64,000 bases of DNA from Rhizobium leguminosarum bv. trifolii WSM1325 (GCA_000023185.1 CP001622.1:620001-684000), one strand, 5' to 3'; counted from the first letter of the stretch, positions 1 through 10,380 are shown. Notes: generated from the letters alone by a model not told the origin. A program made the numbers and translations.

Positions 1-75
1 AAGCTTTCCGTGGCAAAATGTGCTCACCAGCATTTCGTCGTTCTTTTAGAGATTTTGCCAAAAAGGGCGCTTTTC

Positions 76-3000
76 ATGATCACGGCTTCCCTCGCTTACA
101 CGATCCTGTCGCGGGATATGACGTCGAGCCTCAACAAGGTTGCGTCGCAGGCGACGGTCAAGAAGGATGCCCAATATTACGCCGACCATATCAACAAGGT
201 CACATCCGTCGACGACTTCCTCGGCGACTACAAGCTCTACAGCTATGCGATGAAGGCCTATGGCCTCGAGGACATGACCTACGCCAAGGCCTTCATGAAG
301 AAGGTGCTCGAGAGCGATCTCACCGATCCCAACAGCTACGCCAACAAGCTTTCCGATACACGCTACCGCGAGTTCGCCGCCGCCTTCAATTTCAACGAGC
401 CGGCCAAGGACGTGCAGACGGACGCTCAGGAGGACGATCTCATCGGCCTCTACAAACAGTCCTTCATCGATGCCGACAAAGCCGCCAGCGCCGAGAGCAG
501 CTATTACGGCACGGCGATCGACGGCGTGACGACCGTCGACGATCTGGTCAACAACACGCGGCTGCGCACCTATGTGCTGAAGACCTTCAAGATCGATCCG
601 ACCTATGCGTCGAAGGATTTTCTGCGGCAGGTGCTGACAAGCGATCTCAGTGACCCCACCAGCGTCGTCAATACGCAGGGCGGCGACAAGTACAAGGCGC
701 TTGCCGCCCAGTTCGGTTTCAACGCCGACGGCACCGTCAACGGCACGGCGCAGACCGCTGCGCAGAAGGCCTCGGTCATCGAGACCTACACCCTGAATTC
801 CCAGTCTGTCATCATCGACAATTCGGTCGGCTCGGATGTCTACTATGTCGGCAAGACGGCGGCAGACTACAACAAGGCCTATTACACGGCGAAGATCGGC
901 ACGATCACCAATGTCGACGATCTGGTCGCCGACAAGCGCCTGACATCCTACATCACGACGGCCTACAGCATGGGCGCCGACTTCACCGCCGCAGCACTGC
1001 GCACGGTGCTGACCGACCCCGGTTATGCCCAGCTGATGGGCTTTACCAATGTCTACAATGCTTTCAACTTCAAGGCTGACGGGTCGACCTCCAGCACGGC
1101 GCGCGTCCAGACGGTCGATCAGGCAAACAGTCTGCAGGCGGCCGCATCGGGCACGAAGAACTATTATACCGTCACCTCGCAGTCGAGCGGCATCACCAAT
1201 GTCGACGCCCTGCTGGCTGACAATGTGCTGGCCCGCTACATTAAGGATGCCTATGGTCTCGGCACGAGTTTCAGCAATGCCGACCTGAAGAGCATCCTGA
1301 CCGATTCGACCTATGCCGCGGCCCAGGGCCATGCCGATCTCAATGCCGACTTCAACTTCCAGGCGGATGGCTCGATCAACGGTTCCGTGATTCAGACTGC
1401 GGCGCAGCGGAAATCGACCACCGACAAGTCGGCGGCGAACGCAGCGCACTTCAACAGCATGATCGGCAATGTCACCAATGTCGATGACATCATGTCCGAT
1501 GCTGTTGCGGTCAGCTATATCAGAAACAGCATGCAGATCGCCGATAGCGTCTCCGATGCGACGTTGAGGACTTTCCTCGTCGACCGTACGGCTGCCAGCG
1601 CCCAGGGCTACAGCGACGTTCACGATCTCTTCAATTTCAAATCGGATGGTTCGGTCCCGACCCTTTACGCCTCGCAAAGTGCGACGCAAAGTGCCAGCAC
1701 CACCAGCAAGGCCAGCGATGCGGCGGTCTATTACCAGGCAACCATCGCCGGCATCTCAAACGTTGATCAGTTGCTGGCGGACCAGAAGCTGAACAATTTC
1801 GTCCGCAACGCCTTCGGCATCCCGTCGACCGTCACCGACGTCGCTCTTCGCAATATCCTGACCGATCAGAGCGGTACCGGCACCTATGCCGATGTCGCCG
1901 GCGCCTTCAACTTCAAGGCGGACGGCACGCTCGAAGACGGCTTGCAGGCGCAGACGGCCACCCAGATCAGCAGCACGAAATTTGCCGCCGAAGCGCGCAC
2001 GGACGACTATTCCGCGCGGATGGCGACGATCGCCAATGTCGATGATCTGCTCGCCGATTCCGCCATCACCAATTTCCTGAAGAGCACCTACAATCTGCCT
2101 TTCGATATCTCGGACGCCGATCTGAAGAGCATCCTGACCGATGCGACGGCCGCTGCCGCCGCCGGCCATGCCGATCTCAATGCCGACTTCAACTTCGCTG
2201 CCGACGGATCGCTTCCTGTCGTCAGCTCGGTCCAGACGGCCGACCAGGCACAGACCACCAACGACAATTACGCGGCGCGTTATGACGACGAGCGCGACGA
2301 GGCGCTCGACGAGGTCGCATCCAACTACCAGAAGCTTATGGCCGACAGCAGCAGCCTGCTGAATTTCTCCGACGTCAAGAGTGTCAATGATTTCCTGCGC
2401 AGCAATTCGGCCGCCGATTTCAGCAAGAGCAATGACAATCTGCCGGATCTCTACCATGTGGCGCTGCAGGCCTTTGGCCTGACCGACCAGGACGTCCCGC
2501 GCTCGATGATGCGCAAGGTCCTGACGAGCGATGCCTATGATCCGGATGGTTATATCGCCTCGCTCAAGGATGAACGCATCACCAACCTTGCCCGCGCCTT
2601 CAACTTCGGCCCCGACGGCAAGGCGGCGTCACCTTTCCAGGCGCTTCCCGATGCGACCCTGGCCAAATACGCCACCGACTATAAGTCGCATATCACCATG
2701 CTGATGAAGGATGGACCGGTAAAGGACAAGGCAGCAAAGGATGCGACGGCCGAGGTCGACTATTTCGCCAAGGGCATGGCAAAGGTGAAGTCGCTCGACG
2801 ATTTCCTGGATGACAGCCGCCTGACCGACCTGGTGCTGAAGGCGAACAACCTTGACCCCAAGGATTACGACAAGGCCACGCTGAAGAAGATCTTCACCTC
2901 CGATCCTGACGACAAGAAGAGCTACCTCAACACCAAGGCCGATGCGCGTTTCCAGGATATCGTCGCCGCCTTCAACTTCGACAAGGACGGCAATCTGACC

Positions 3001-3411
3001 CGCGCCAAGATCGGCACGATCCAGAACAAGGCGGCCGAGGAGCACACCCAGGAACTCTACGTCCAGCAGACGATGGAAGCCCAGCAAGGCGAAAGCAACG
3101 ACGGCGTCCGCCTGGCGCTCTATTTCGCCCGCAAAGCCCCGAGCATCACCTCGATCTATTCGATCCTCGGCGACAAGGCGCTCTATCAGGTCATCACCAC
3201 AGCCTACAACCTGCCGTCGCAGATCTCGGGCATGGACGTGACCAAGCAGCGCGATCTCCTCAGCCGCTTCGTCAAGCTCGAGGATCTCCAGGATCCGAAG
3301 AAGGTCGACAAGCTGCTGCGCCGGTTCACCGCGATGTACGATGTCCAAAACGCTGCCCAGCAGTCGCCGGCGCTGATGATCCTGACCGGCGGCGGCACGC
3401 AGCAAAGCTGA
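76..3411 (+). CDS. Giant DUF1217 protein with about nine tandem repeat units
   Basis: Predicted 1111-residue protein built almost wholly of DUF1217-type units. Each unit runs from a V-(T/D)-(S/N)-V-D-D-(F/L)-L core through an L-R/K-x-(I/V)-L-T-(S/D) segment to an F-N-F-x-x-D-G signature. I count nine F-(N/G)-F signatures, followed by a shorter C-terminal part. The ATG at 76 is chosen because the opening residues (ITASLAYTILSRDM) resemble the start of ordinary DUF1217 proteins; an in-frame GTG at 10 would add 22 residues. DUF1217 proteins of about 250 residues commonly sit in rhizobial flagellar clusters, but no flagellar gene is visible here. No membrane segment is evident. The function is unknown; a flagellar or surface link is only an inference from the family. 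Length and repetition are unusual. Confidence 0.8.
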   Translation: MITASLAYTILSRDMTSSLNKVASQATVKKDAQYYADHINKVTSVDDFLGDYKLYSYAMKAYGLEDMTYAKAFMKKVLESDLTDPNSYANKLSDTRYREFAAAFNFNEPAKDVQTDAQEDDLIGLYKQSFIDADKAASAESSYYGTAIDGVTTVDDLVNNTRLRTYVLKTFKIDPTYASKDFLRQVLTSDLSDPTSVVNTQGGDKYKALAAQFGFNADGTVNGTAQTAAQKASVIETYTLNSQSVIIDNSVGSDVYYVGKTAADYNKAYYTAKIGTITNVDDLVADKRLTSYITTAYSMGADFTAAALRTVLTDPGYAQLMGFTNVYNAFNFKADGSTSSTARVQTVDQANSLQAAASGTKNYYTVTSQSSGITNVDALLADNVLARYIKDAYGLGTSFSNADLKSILTDSTYAAAQGHADLNADFNFQADGSINGSVIQTAAQRKSTTDKSAANAAHFNSMIGNVTNVDDIMSDAVAVSYIRNSMQIADSVSDATLRTFLVDRTAASAQGYSDVHDLFNFKSDGSVPTLYASQSATQSASTTSKASDAAVYYQATIAGISNVDQLLADQKLNNFVRNAFGIPSTVTDVALRNILTDQSGTGTYADVAGAFNFKADGTLEDGLQAQTATQISSTKFAAEARTDDYSARMATIANVDDLLADSAITNFLKSTYNLPFDISDADLKSILTDATAAAAAGHADLNADFNFAADGSLPVVSSVQTADQAQTTNDNYAARYDDERDEALDEVASNYQKLMADSSSLLNFSDVKSVNDFLRSNSAADFSKSNDNLPDLYHVALQAFGLTDQDVPRSMMRKVLTSDAYDPDGYIASLKDERITNLARAFNFGPDGKAASPFQALPDATLAKYATDYKSHITMLMKDGPVKDKAAKDATAEVDYFAKGMAKVKSLDDFLDDSRLTDLVLKANNLDPKDYDKATLKKIFTSDPDDKKSYLNTKADARFQDIVAAFNFDKDGNLTRAKIGTIQNKAAEEHTQELYVQQTMEAQQGESNDGVRLALYFARKAPSITSIYSILGDKALYQVITTAYNLPSQISGMDVTKQRDLLSRFVKLEDLQDPKKVDKLLRRFTAMYDVQNAAQQSPALMILTGGGTQQS

Positions 3412-3418
3412 TCGCCCC

Positions 3419-3443
3419 AACCTGCTGCACGCAGCAGGTTTGA
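3419..3443. terminator. Hairpin between convergent genes
   Basis: A perfect 10-bp inverted repeat (AACCTGCTGC at 3419-3428, GCAGCAGGTT at 3431-3440) lies just after the DUF1217 stop and faces the convergent FAD-oxidase gene. The T tract is short, so termination strength is uncertain. It could serve both strands. Confidence 0.5.
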
Positions 3444-3461
3444 TCGCTCTGACCGTCAACC

Positions 3462-4889
<1,428 letters not shown>

Positions 4890-4916
4890 TCGGGCTCGGT
4901 CCTCCATCGTCATCTA

Positions 4917-5013
4917 CAGCGCCGCGCGTCTTTTCAGACGCGCTTAGGACGCTGTAGCACTTTGAATTGCTGCATAATTCCTAAATCGATTCCGATTTAG
5001 GAATTATGCAGCA
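4917..5013. repeat. Rhizobial intergenic repeat, family B, full copy
   Basis: Two palindromes in series. The first is GCGCGTCTTTTCAGACGCGC at 4924-4943. The second has a perfect 20-bp stem at 4968-4987 and 4994-5013 with a 6-base loop, and it ends in GCAGCA. Shorter or decayed relatives occur at 22703-22776, 24991-25080 and 50083-50129. It lies between two minus-strand genes and could terminate or process transcripts. Confidence 0.75.
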
Positions 5014-5020
5014 GGTCTTT

Positions 5021-5995
5021 TCAGTCGCGGGGTGCAGCTGCCCGCTGCAGCCGGTCGTTGATCGCCTCGCCCAGCCCCTCCTCGGGAATCGGCGAAAAGG
5101 CGATGCTCTGGGCGCCGCTGGCATCGGCCCGCTTCATGTAGTCGAAAAGGTTGGCCGCCGCCTCTGCCAGATCGCCGCGCGGGCTGAGATCAAGCACGAT
5201 CCGTGCACTCTCCGCGCCGGAGACCGCAGCACTGCCGAAGGCAATCAGTGCCTCACCGGGTTCTACCGCCGTCGCATTGAGACGCACGGAAGCACCCGGC
5301 GCATAATGCGAGGCGAGCATGCCTGGCGCCTCGATCGCCGCCGATGCCGTTCTCGCCCGCAGCAGCGGTTGGCCTGCGACGCGCTCGATCTCGCGCGCCG
5401 CCAGTCCACCCGGGCGAAGCAGCCTCAGCCGGCCGCCCTCTGCCTTGACGATCGTCGATTCGACGCCGACGGCGCTTGGGCCCGCATCGAGGATCAATGG
5501 GATTCTTGCCCCGAGATCGGCTTCGACATGGGCGGCACTCGTGGCGCTGACCCCGCCTGAGGTGTTGGCGCTGGGGGCTGCGAGCGGCCGTCCGAAGGCG
5601 CCTATCAACGCGCCTGCGAAACCCTTCGGCACACGGATGCCGACGCTGTCGAGCCCGGCGATCGCCAGCGAATGGATCGAGCTCTGAGGCTTCAGCGGCA
5701 GCACGAGGGTCAGCGGCCCGGGCCAGAAGGCTCTGGCGAGCGCCCGTGAGACCGGGTCGAATTCGGCATGCTCTTCGGCCATGGCGAGGTCGGCCATATG
5801 GCAGATCAGCGGATTGAAGCGCGGCCGTCCTTTTGTCTCGTAGATGCGGGTGATGGCTGCAGGATTTGTGGCGTCGGCCGCCAGGCCGTAGACGGTCTCT
5901 GTCGGGATGGCGATGGCAAAGCCGTCGGCAAGGGCGGCGGAGGCCGCCTCCAGCGCTGCCTGCCTGTCTGCCGTGATATCGATCGTGCGTGCCAT
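5021..5995 (-). CDS. L-threonylcarbamoyladenylate synthase (Sua5 type)
   Basis: Predicted 324-residue cytoplasmic enzyme that makes threonylcarbamoyl-AMP from Thr, bicarbonate and ATP for tRNA t6A37 modification. The N-terminal YrdC domain (about residues 12-205) carries PTETVYGLAADA, the substrate-binding KGRPRFNPLI segment and SANTSGG. The remaining 110 or so residues match the extra Sua5 domain, so this is the long Sua5 form rather than the short TsaC/YrdC form. An AGGA stands just before the ATG. The upstream neighbour on the same strand is an unrelated small gene, with a 58-bp gap. Confidence 0.92.
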   Translation of the reverse strand: MARTIDITADRQAALEAASAALADGFAIAIPTETVYGLAADATNPAAITRIYETKGRPRFNPLICHMADLAMAEEHAEFDPVSRALARAFWPGPLTLVLPLKPQSSIHSLAIAGLDSVGIRVPKGFAGALIGAFGRPLAAPSANTSGGVSATSAAHVEADLGARIPLILDAGPSAVGVESTIVKAEGGRLRLLRPGGLAAREIERVAGQPLLRARTASAAIEAPGMLASHYAPGASVRLNATAVEPGEALIAFGSAAVSGAESARIVLDLSPRGDLAEAAANLFDYMKRADASGAQSIAFSPIPEEGLGEAINDRLQRAAAPRD

Positions 5996-6053
5996 GTCCT
6001 GCCCGTGTTAGTCTTGGCAGTCATTAGGCTTTCCGCCGCCCGCGATCAATCGC

Positions 6054-6662
6054 TTAAAGCTGCCGGATGATTTCGCGCAGCTGTTCGTTGCGGGCGCCGA
6101 GCAAGAGGATGTTGCGGATCGCTGCCTGCGGATCATGGGTGCGGAAGAGCAGGCCGTTGCCGCGCACCGACCGGTCGATGGTCATCTTTTCGGCGGAGTT
6201 TTCGCCGGGTTTGATCGCGACGGCGAAATACATGCGGGAATAACCGACATCGATGCGCTCGAAGAAATTATCGTTCTCGCCGATGTCGGAATAGAAATTG
6301 GAGATGTAGAAGGCCCAGCTGACTTCTTCGTAATGGGCGAATTTCGTCCGCGCGGCGGTGACGTGGCAATAGCCGAGATGCGGGCTGTCCTCCAGCGTCC
6401 GGTGAAAGATCATCTTCGGAAACTGGATCGAGTGGTGAAAGCCGTTGATGTGCTGATGCGTCTTTTCGCCGGCCACCTGCAGCTTGCGGCCGGTCTTTGC
6501 CGCGACCTCATCATGGGTGAAATAGCGTTTTTCCTCGGCCAGCCAGTGCCGCCTCTCGCGGGGGATGCGGCCGGTGCGCAAAAATTCGGAATGCGCGGCA
6601 ATCAGCTGCGGCTCTTGCAGTTTACCTGCTTCTTTCGCGTCGAAATAACGGAGTTTGGCCAT
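6054..6662 (-). CDS. Conserved rhizobial protein of unknown function (DUF6656-like)
   Basis: Predicted 202-residue soluble protein with no signal peptide or membrane segment. It contains His- and aromatic-rich stretches (HQHINGFHHS, FHRTLEDSPHLGY) and a C-terminal segment with an RNILLLGARNEQLREI run. I recall similar rhizobial proteins grouped as DUF6656, but this is from memory. No catalytic motif is recognised. Upstream (6663-7080) is a non-coding stretch shared with the divergently transcribed Rieske oxygenase gene. Function unknown. Confidence 0.65.
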   Translation of the reverse strand: MAKLRYFDAKEAGKLQEPQLIAAHSEFLRTGRIPRERRHWLAEEKRYFTHDEVAAKTGRKLQVAGEKTHQHINGFHHSIQFPKMIFHRTLEDSPHLGYCHVTAARTKFAHYEEVSWAFYISNFYSDIGENDNFFERIDVGYSRMYFAVAIKPGENSAEKMTIDRSVRGNGLLFRTHDPQAAIRNILLLGARNEQLREIIRQL

Positions 6663-7080
6663 GGTTCGCGTTCTTCGGTCGGTCTGAATCAGCAGCAGGA
6701 TAGGACCGTATGCTTAAGGCGATGTTAAAAAACGGCCGCGGCAGCCGGCTGGCTGAGGGGCAAATGCCGGCAGGTGTCGCAAACGCGACTGATATCGATA
6801 TCAGGCAGCCGACCTCTTTGCGGAGCGGGTCTTTACGCCATGTCGCAATTGACGATAATTGCCCGGAGAGTCGGGCGATGTCATCGACGGGGATGGGCAG
6901 CCTTAAGCCTTGCCGCATCCTGTCGTCAATTTCGAAGCCGATGTCGCATTACAACCAAGCGCCAGGCAAGCTCGGTGCTTAAATGACGCCATGAACAATT
7001 CTCCCGAAGGAGAAGGAAGCGGGCGCGCTTCCGCCGGCCTTCCCACTCGAAGGTGGCAACCGGTGCACGAGGACATGAAG
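6663..7080. other. 418-bp divergent intergenic region
   Basis: No convincing gene. It holds the divergent promoters of the DUF6656-like gene and the Rieske oxygenase gene, a perfect 16-bp palindrome (6789-6804) and an imperfect GC-rich inverted repeat near 7005-7045 close to the oxygenase start. An in-frame open stretch upstream of 7081 exists but does not resemble oxygenase sequence. Confidence 0.6.
6789..6804. promoter_or_regulatory. Perfect 16-bp palindrome, candidate operator
   Basis: CTGATATCGATATCAG is a perfect inverted repeat in the divergent region between the DUF6656-like gene and the Rieske oxygenase gene. Its symmetry and position fit a repressor or activator site. The regulator is unknown, and no regulator gene is adjacent. 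Confidence 0.4.
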
Positions 7081-8325
7081 ATGGATATTCGCAGCAACGT
7101 TTTGCGTCAGCTCAAGAGCCGCCGTGAGGGCTTCAGCCTCGAACAGCCGTTCTATATCGACGAGGATTATTTCCAGCTCGACATGGAGATGATCTATTAT
7201 CGCGATTGGCTGTTCATCGGCCATGATTGCGAGCTGCCGAAGCCGGGCGCTTATTTCACCGTTCAGATCGGCAGCTATCCTGTCGTCATCGTCCGCGGCC
7301 GCGACAATGTCATCCGCGCCTTCCACAACAGCTGCCGCCATCGCGGCTCGCGCGTCTGCACCAAGGAGCACGGCTCCTCCGTGCGTCTCGTCTGTCCCTA
7401 TCATCAATGGACCTATGATCTCGAAGGCAAGCTCGCCTTTGCTCGCCACATGGGCGATGATTTCGACAAGACCGGCTTCAACCTGAAGCCCGTCCATTGC
7501 GAGATCGTTGCAGGCTATGTCTTCATCTGCCTTGCCAACACCGCCCCGGATTTTCAGCCGGTGCGCGACAAGATCGAACCCTATGTCGCGCCGCACCGGA
7601 TCAGTGAGAGCAAGGTCGCCTTCCAGAGCACGATCATCGAGAAGGGCAACTGGAAGCTTGTCTGGGAAAATAACCGCGAGTGCTATCACTGCGCCGCCAA
7701 TCATCCCGAGCTCTGCCGCACCTATCCCGAAGCCCCGAGCGTCACCGGCACGGATGGCGGCGCCGACGATCCCGAGATCGCCGGCCATTGGGCGCGCTGC
7801 GAGGCCGCCGGCCTGCCGAGCAAGTTCCAGATTTCGCCGGACGGCCAGTTCCGCACCGCCCGCATGCCGCTGATCGAGGATGCCGAGAGCTACACCATGT
7901 CGGGCAAGCGCGCCGTCCAGCGCCAGCTCTCCGACGATATTTCGATCAGCCATATCGGCGCCATGCTGCTCTTCCACTACCCGACGACGTGGAACCACCT
8001 GCTCGGTGACCACGCCATCTCCTTCCGCGTGCTGCCGCTCAGCGCCAACGAGACAGCGGTGACGACCAAGTGGCTCGTCCACAAGGATGCCGTCGAAGGC
8101 GTGGATTATAATCTCGAAGAACTGACCCACGTCTGGACCGAGACCAACGATCAGGATCGCCGCATCGTCGAGGAAAACGCCTTCGGCATTCACTCGCCCG
8201 CCTATGAACCCGGCCCCTATTCCGCCTTGCACGAGGGCGGCGTCATGCAGTTCCTCGAATGGTATTCGAACTTCATGGTGAACCGTCTGCAGGGTGACCA
8301 GGCGAAAATTTCCGCCGTGGCCTAA
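7081..8325 (+). CDS. Rieske non-haem iron oxygenase alpha subunit (GbcA/stachydrine demethylase-like)
   Basis: Predicted 414-residue ring-hydroxylating-type oxygenase. The Rieske [2Fe-2S] ligands are seen as CRHRGSRVC followed by CPYHQW (Cys-x-His, Cys-x2-His). The mononuclear Fe site is seen as ENNRECYHCAANH (His-x4-His). The overall pattern, including a ProGlu-rich central insert, resembles glycine betaine or stachydrine N-demethylating monooxygenases rather than true aromatic dioxygenases; this is family knowledge plus inference. The ATG at 7081 has GAGG upstream; the frame is open further 5' (ATG at 6991, 7075). No reductase (GbcB-like) gene is adjacent, so its electron donor must be encoded elsewhere. 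Confidence 0.87.
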   Translation: MDIRSNVLRQLKSRREGFSLEQPFYIDEDYFQLDMEMIYYRDWLFIGHDCELPKPGAYFTVQIGSYPVVIVRGRDNVIRAFHNSCRHRGSRVCTKEHGSSVRLVCPYHQWTYDLEGKLAFARHMGDDFDKTGFNLKPVHCEIVAGYVFICLANTAPDFQPVRDKIEPYVAPHRISESKVAFQSTIIEKGNWKLVWENNRECYHCAANHPELCRTYPEAPSVTGTDGGADDPEIAGHWARCEAAGLPSKFQISPDGQFRTARMPLIEDAESYTMSGKRAVQRQLSDDISISHIGAMLLFHYPTTWNHLLGDHAISFRVLPLSANETAVTTKWLVHKDAVEGVDYNLEELTHVWTETNDQDRRIVEENAFGIHSPAYEPGPYSALHEGGVMQFLEWYSNFMVNRLQGDQAKISAVA

Positions 8326-8371
8326 TGCATGTAGCCCGGAACTGTTACGGTTCCGGGATAACGGCATGCAT
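8326..8371. repeat. Cruciform intergenic repeat, family A
   Basis: Nested inverted repeat. The outer arms are ATGCATG and CATGCAT; the inner 8-bp stem is CCCGGAAC (8335-8342) and GTTCCGGG (8350-8357). The same architecture with different bases recurs at 21574-21623, showing compensatory stem changes. It sits directly after the oxygenase stop and may also act as its transcript end. Confidence 0.65.
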
Positions 8372-8545
8372 GAACAAAGGACTGAAGTGCGTTCCGGGCG
8401 ACATCATCGGCCTCCCGGTTAATGCCCGGTTCAGATCGATTTCTGTACACATACGAAAGCAGTTGGCCCCCGGCCGCTTTCGGAACCATTCCGGCACGAA
8501 AGCGTTGCTGGGCAGGCGGTTTTCGCTGTTGAATGGGAGAGAAGA

Positions 8546-9025
8546 ATGTTCGGTTTGAGAAACAAGATCGCGACCGCAGTTCTGGCTGCCGCGGTGGTGC
8601 TGACAGGCTTTGCGCCGTCGCAGGCAATCCAGATGCCCACCGCCCCGCAGGTGGAAAAATCCTCCGACGTCGAGAATGTCCAGTACCGCCGCTATTATCG
8701 CCCCGGTTACCGTCCGGGCTATCGGCCTGGCTATCGTCCCGGCGCCTATTACCGGCCCGGTTATTACGGCGGCTATCGCGGCTATTCCTATTACCGTCCG
8801 GGTTATCGCCGTTATAACGGCTACTGGTATCCGCTCGCCGCCTTCGGCGCCGGCGCGGTCATCGGCGGCGCTATCGTCGCGCAGCCGCGTTACGTCGCGC
8901 CCGCGCCCCGCATGGGTTCGAGCCACGTCGCCTGGTGCGCCAACCGCTACCGGTCCTATCGCGCCTACGACAACACCTTCCAGCCCTATAACGGCCCGCG
9001 CCAGCAGTGCTATTCGCCGTATTGA
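8546..9025 (+). CDS. BA14K-family secreted protein with Tyr-Arg-Pro-Gly repeats
   Basis: Predicted 159-residue secreted protein. A signal peptide covers about residues 1-27 (cleavage near PSQA|IQ). It is followed by tandem YRPG/YGG repeats, a short hydrophobic Gly/Ala segment ([15 protein letters not shown]) and a C-terminal BA14K motif with [16 protein letters not shown] and a second Cys (QQCYSPY). BA14K is a lectin-like immunoreactive protein of Brucella, and relatives are common in Rhizobiales. GGGAGAG precedes the ATG. It is probably anchored in or exposed on the envelope; its role here is unknown. Confidence 0.82.
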   Translation: MFGLRNKIATAVLAAAVVLTGFAPSQAIQMPTAPQVEKSSDVENVQYRRYYRPGYRPGYRPGYRPGAYYRPGYYGGYRGYSYYRPGYRRYNGYWYPLAAFGAGAVIGGAIVAQPRYVAPAPRMGSSHVAWCANRYRSYRAYDNTFQPYNGPRQQCYSPY

Positions 9026-9052
9026 TAAACGTGCTGTTCTCAAGAAACGTCT

Positions 9053-9224
9053 GCCCCTCACCCTAACCCTCTCCCCGTAAAAACGGGGAGAGGGACGTGC
9101 CCCGCGAGAGGTTGGTGGGAACGGAGATGTGGCGGCACATCCCTTCTCCCCGCGCGCGGGGGTCCGAAGGACGGGTCGAGACCCGTGGCTCGACCCCGGT
9201 GGTGGCGGCAGCCGGATGAGGGGC
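9053..9224. repeat. RIME-like intergenic mosaic repeat, family C, copy 1
   Basis: About 170 bp. One end is a hairpin block (CTCTCCCCGT...ACGGGGAGAG), then a conserved linker (CGAGAGGTTGGTGGGAACGGAGA-like), a CTTCTCCCCGCGCG block and a GTCGAGACCCGTGGCTCGAC inverted repeat, ending in GGCGGCAGCCGGATGAGGGGC. Five further copies are in this window. It lies between BA14K and the convergent transporter gene. Confidence 0.8.
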
Positions 9225-9256
9225 TGCGCGCCCTCAGAATGCCGAAAACTTCACCC

Positions 9257-10252
9257 TCAAAGAATATCCACTCTCCTCAGCAACCACCAGGCAAAGGCAA
9301 TGGAGCCGACGATGAGGACGACGGCGTATTCCGTGCCGTAGTCGCCGACGGCGAAGGGCAGGTTTGCCGTGTTCATGCCGAAGAAGCCGGTCACCAGCGT
9401 CGGCGGCAGCAGGAAGGCCGTCATGATCGACAGCAGATAGAGGTGGCGGTTGGTTTCGGAGGATTGTTTCGAATCGATTTCTTCGTGCAGCAGGCGTGCC
9501 CGGTCCTGCAGCGCATAGATATCGTGGTCGACCGTTTCCAGCCGGCTCGTCAGCCGCCGCGCCACGTCGTCGAAGCCGAAGGGCATCTCGTCGTCGTCGG
9601 CCGCCGCCGCCCGGCGCATCAGCGCCAGCACGGTGCGCAGATGCCGATGCAGCCTGACCACGGTGCGCCGCACCGGCGCCAGGCGTCGGCGTTCGTCGCG
9701 CTGCGCGCTGTCGTAGACGATATCCTCGATCTGGTTCAGCTCCTCGGTGAGCTCGATGACGATCGCGATCAGCGTGCGCTGGAACTCGATCACCAGCAGT
9801 TCGAAGAGATCGACCGGCCGGGAAAATTTGCCCGGATTCCTATCGATCAGCGCCCGCGCCCGCTCGACGCTGCGCAGCGGCTGCAGCCTTGTGGTGATGA
9901 GGAAGCGGTCGGACATGGCGAAATGCAGCCAGCCGAGATTGTTGGTATCCTCGGCGAAATCGCGCTGGCAATCGACGAGCGTGCCGTAGAGCATCTGCTC
10001 GTCGACGGTGATGGCCGCATGTGTGTCACGCGTCGTCAGCGCCGATTTCGCGTCCTCCGTCAGCCCGTCCAGCGTATCGAGCAAGGCCGGCACGCGGGCG
10101 TCGACAAGGTTGAGATGCAGCCAGTAGAAACAGTTGTCGGCGGTCAGTTCCGCCACCGTCGCACTGTTGTTCAGCCGCACCGCGGTCTTTTCTTCGGGCG
10201 AGAAGCGATAGGCCCAGACGAAACCGGGTATGTTGACGGGCAATGTGTCCAT
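9257..10252 (-). CDS. CorA-family divalent metal transporter (ZntB-like)
   Basis: Predicted 331-residue inner-membrane protein. A long soluble alpha-rich N-terminal region leads to two C-terminal membrane segments bearing the family signature GFFGMNTANLPF (GMN pore motif), then a second segment ending in WWLLRRVDIL. The family forms pentameric channels for Mg2+, Co2+ or Zn2+. Absence of the usual acidic CorA loop after GMN favours a ZntB-like member, but this is an inference. The ATG at 10252 gives a typical family N-terminus; upstream codons to 10333 look non-coding. Confidence 0.85.
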   Translation of the reverse strand: MDTLPVNIPGFVWAYRFSPEEKTAVRLNNSATVAELTADNCFYWLHLNLVDARVPALLDTLDGLTEDAKSALTTRDTHAAITVDEQMLYGTLVDCQRDFAEDTNNLGWLHFAMSDRFLITTRLQPLRSVERARALIDRNPGKFSRPVDLFELLVIEFQRTLIAIVIELTEELNQIEDIVYDSAQRDERRRLAPVRRTVVRLHRHLRTVLALMRRAAAADDDEMPFGFDDVARRLTSRLETVDHDIYALQDRARLLHEEIDSKQSSETNRHLYLLSIMTAFLLPPTLVTGFFGMNTANLPFAVGDYGTEYAVVLIVGSIAFAWWLLRRVDIL

Positions 10253-10380
10253 TGTTCGCCGGTCCTTTGCGAAGGCGATGTCTTCCCTTAGAGTTTGTTC
10301 ATGACGTCCATTTGTCCAACGGTGCAAGAACAAAGCGTCATGCCGGGCGATTTATCGCATACCGGTCGAAGAAATCGAAA

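Noticed and set aside
46..1689. Long antisense open frame opposite the DUF1217 gene
   Set aside because: Its translation is low-complexity Val/Ile/Gly/Arg text mirroring the repeats, with no domain. It is a by-product of high-GC codon bias.
6900..7060. Glycine-riboswitch-like pieces (CCGGAGAG, CTCCCGAAGGAG) before the oxygenase
   Set aside because: I could not place the conserved glycine riboswitch core or paired elements; similarity is limited to a few bases.
6991..7080. Upstream in-frame start of the Rieske oxygenase (ATG 6991)
   Set aside because: The extra 30 residues are Gly/Ser/Arg-rich and unlike the family N-terminus; a better ribosome site serves 7081.
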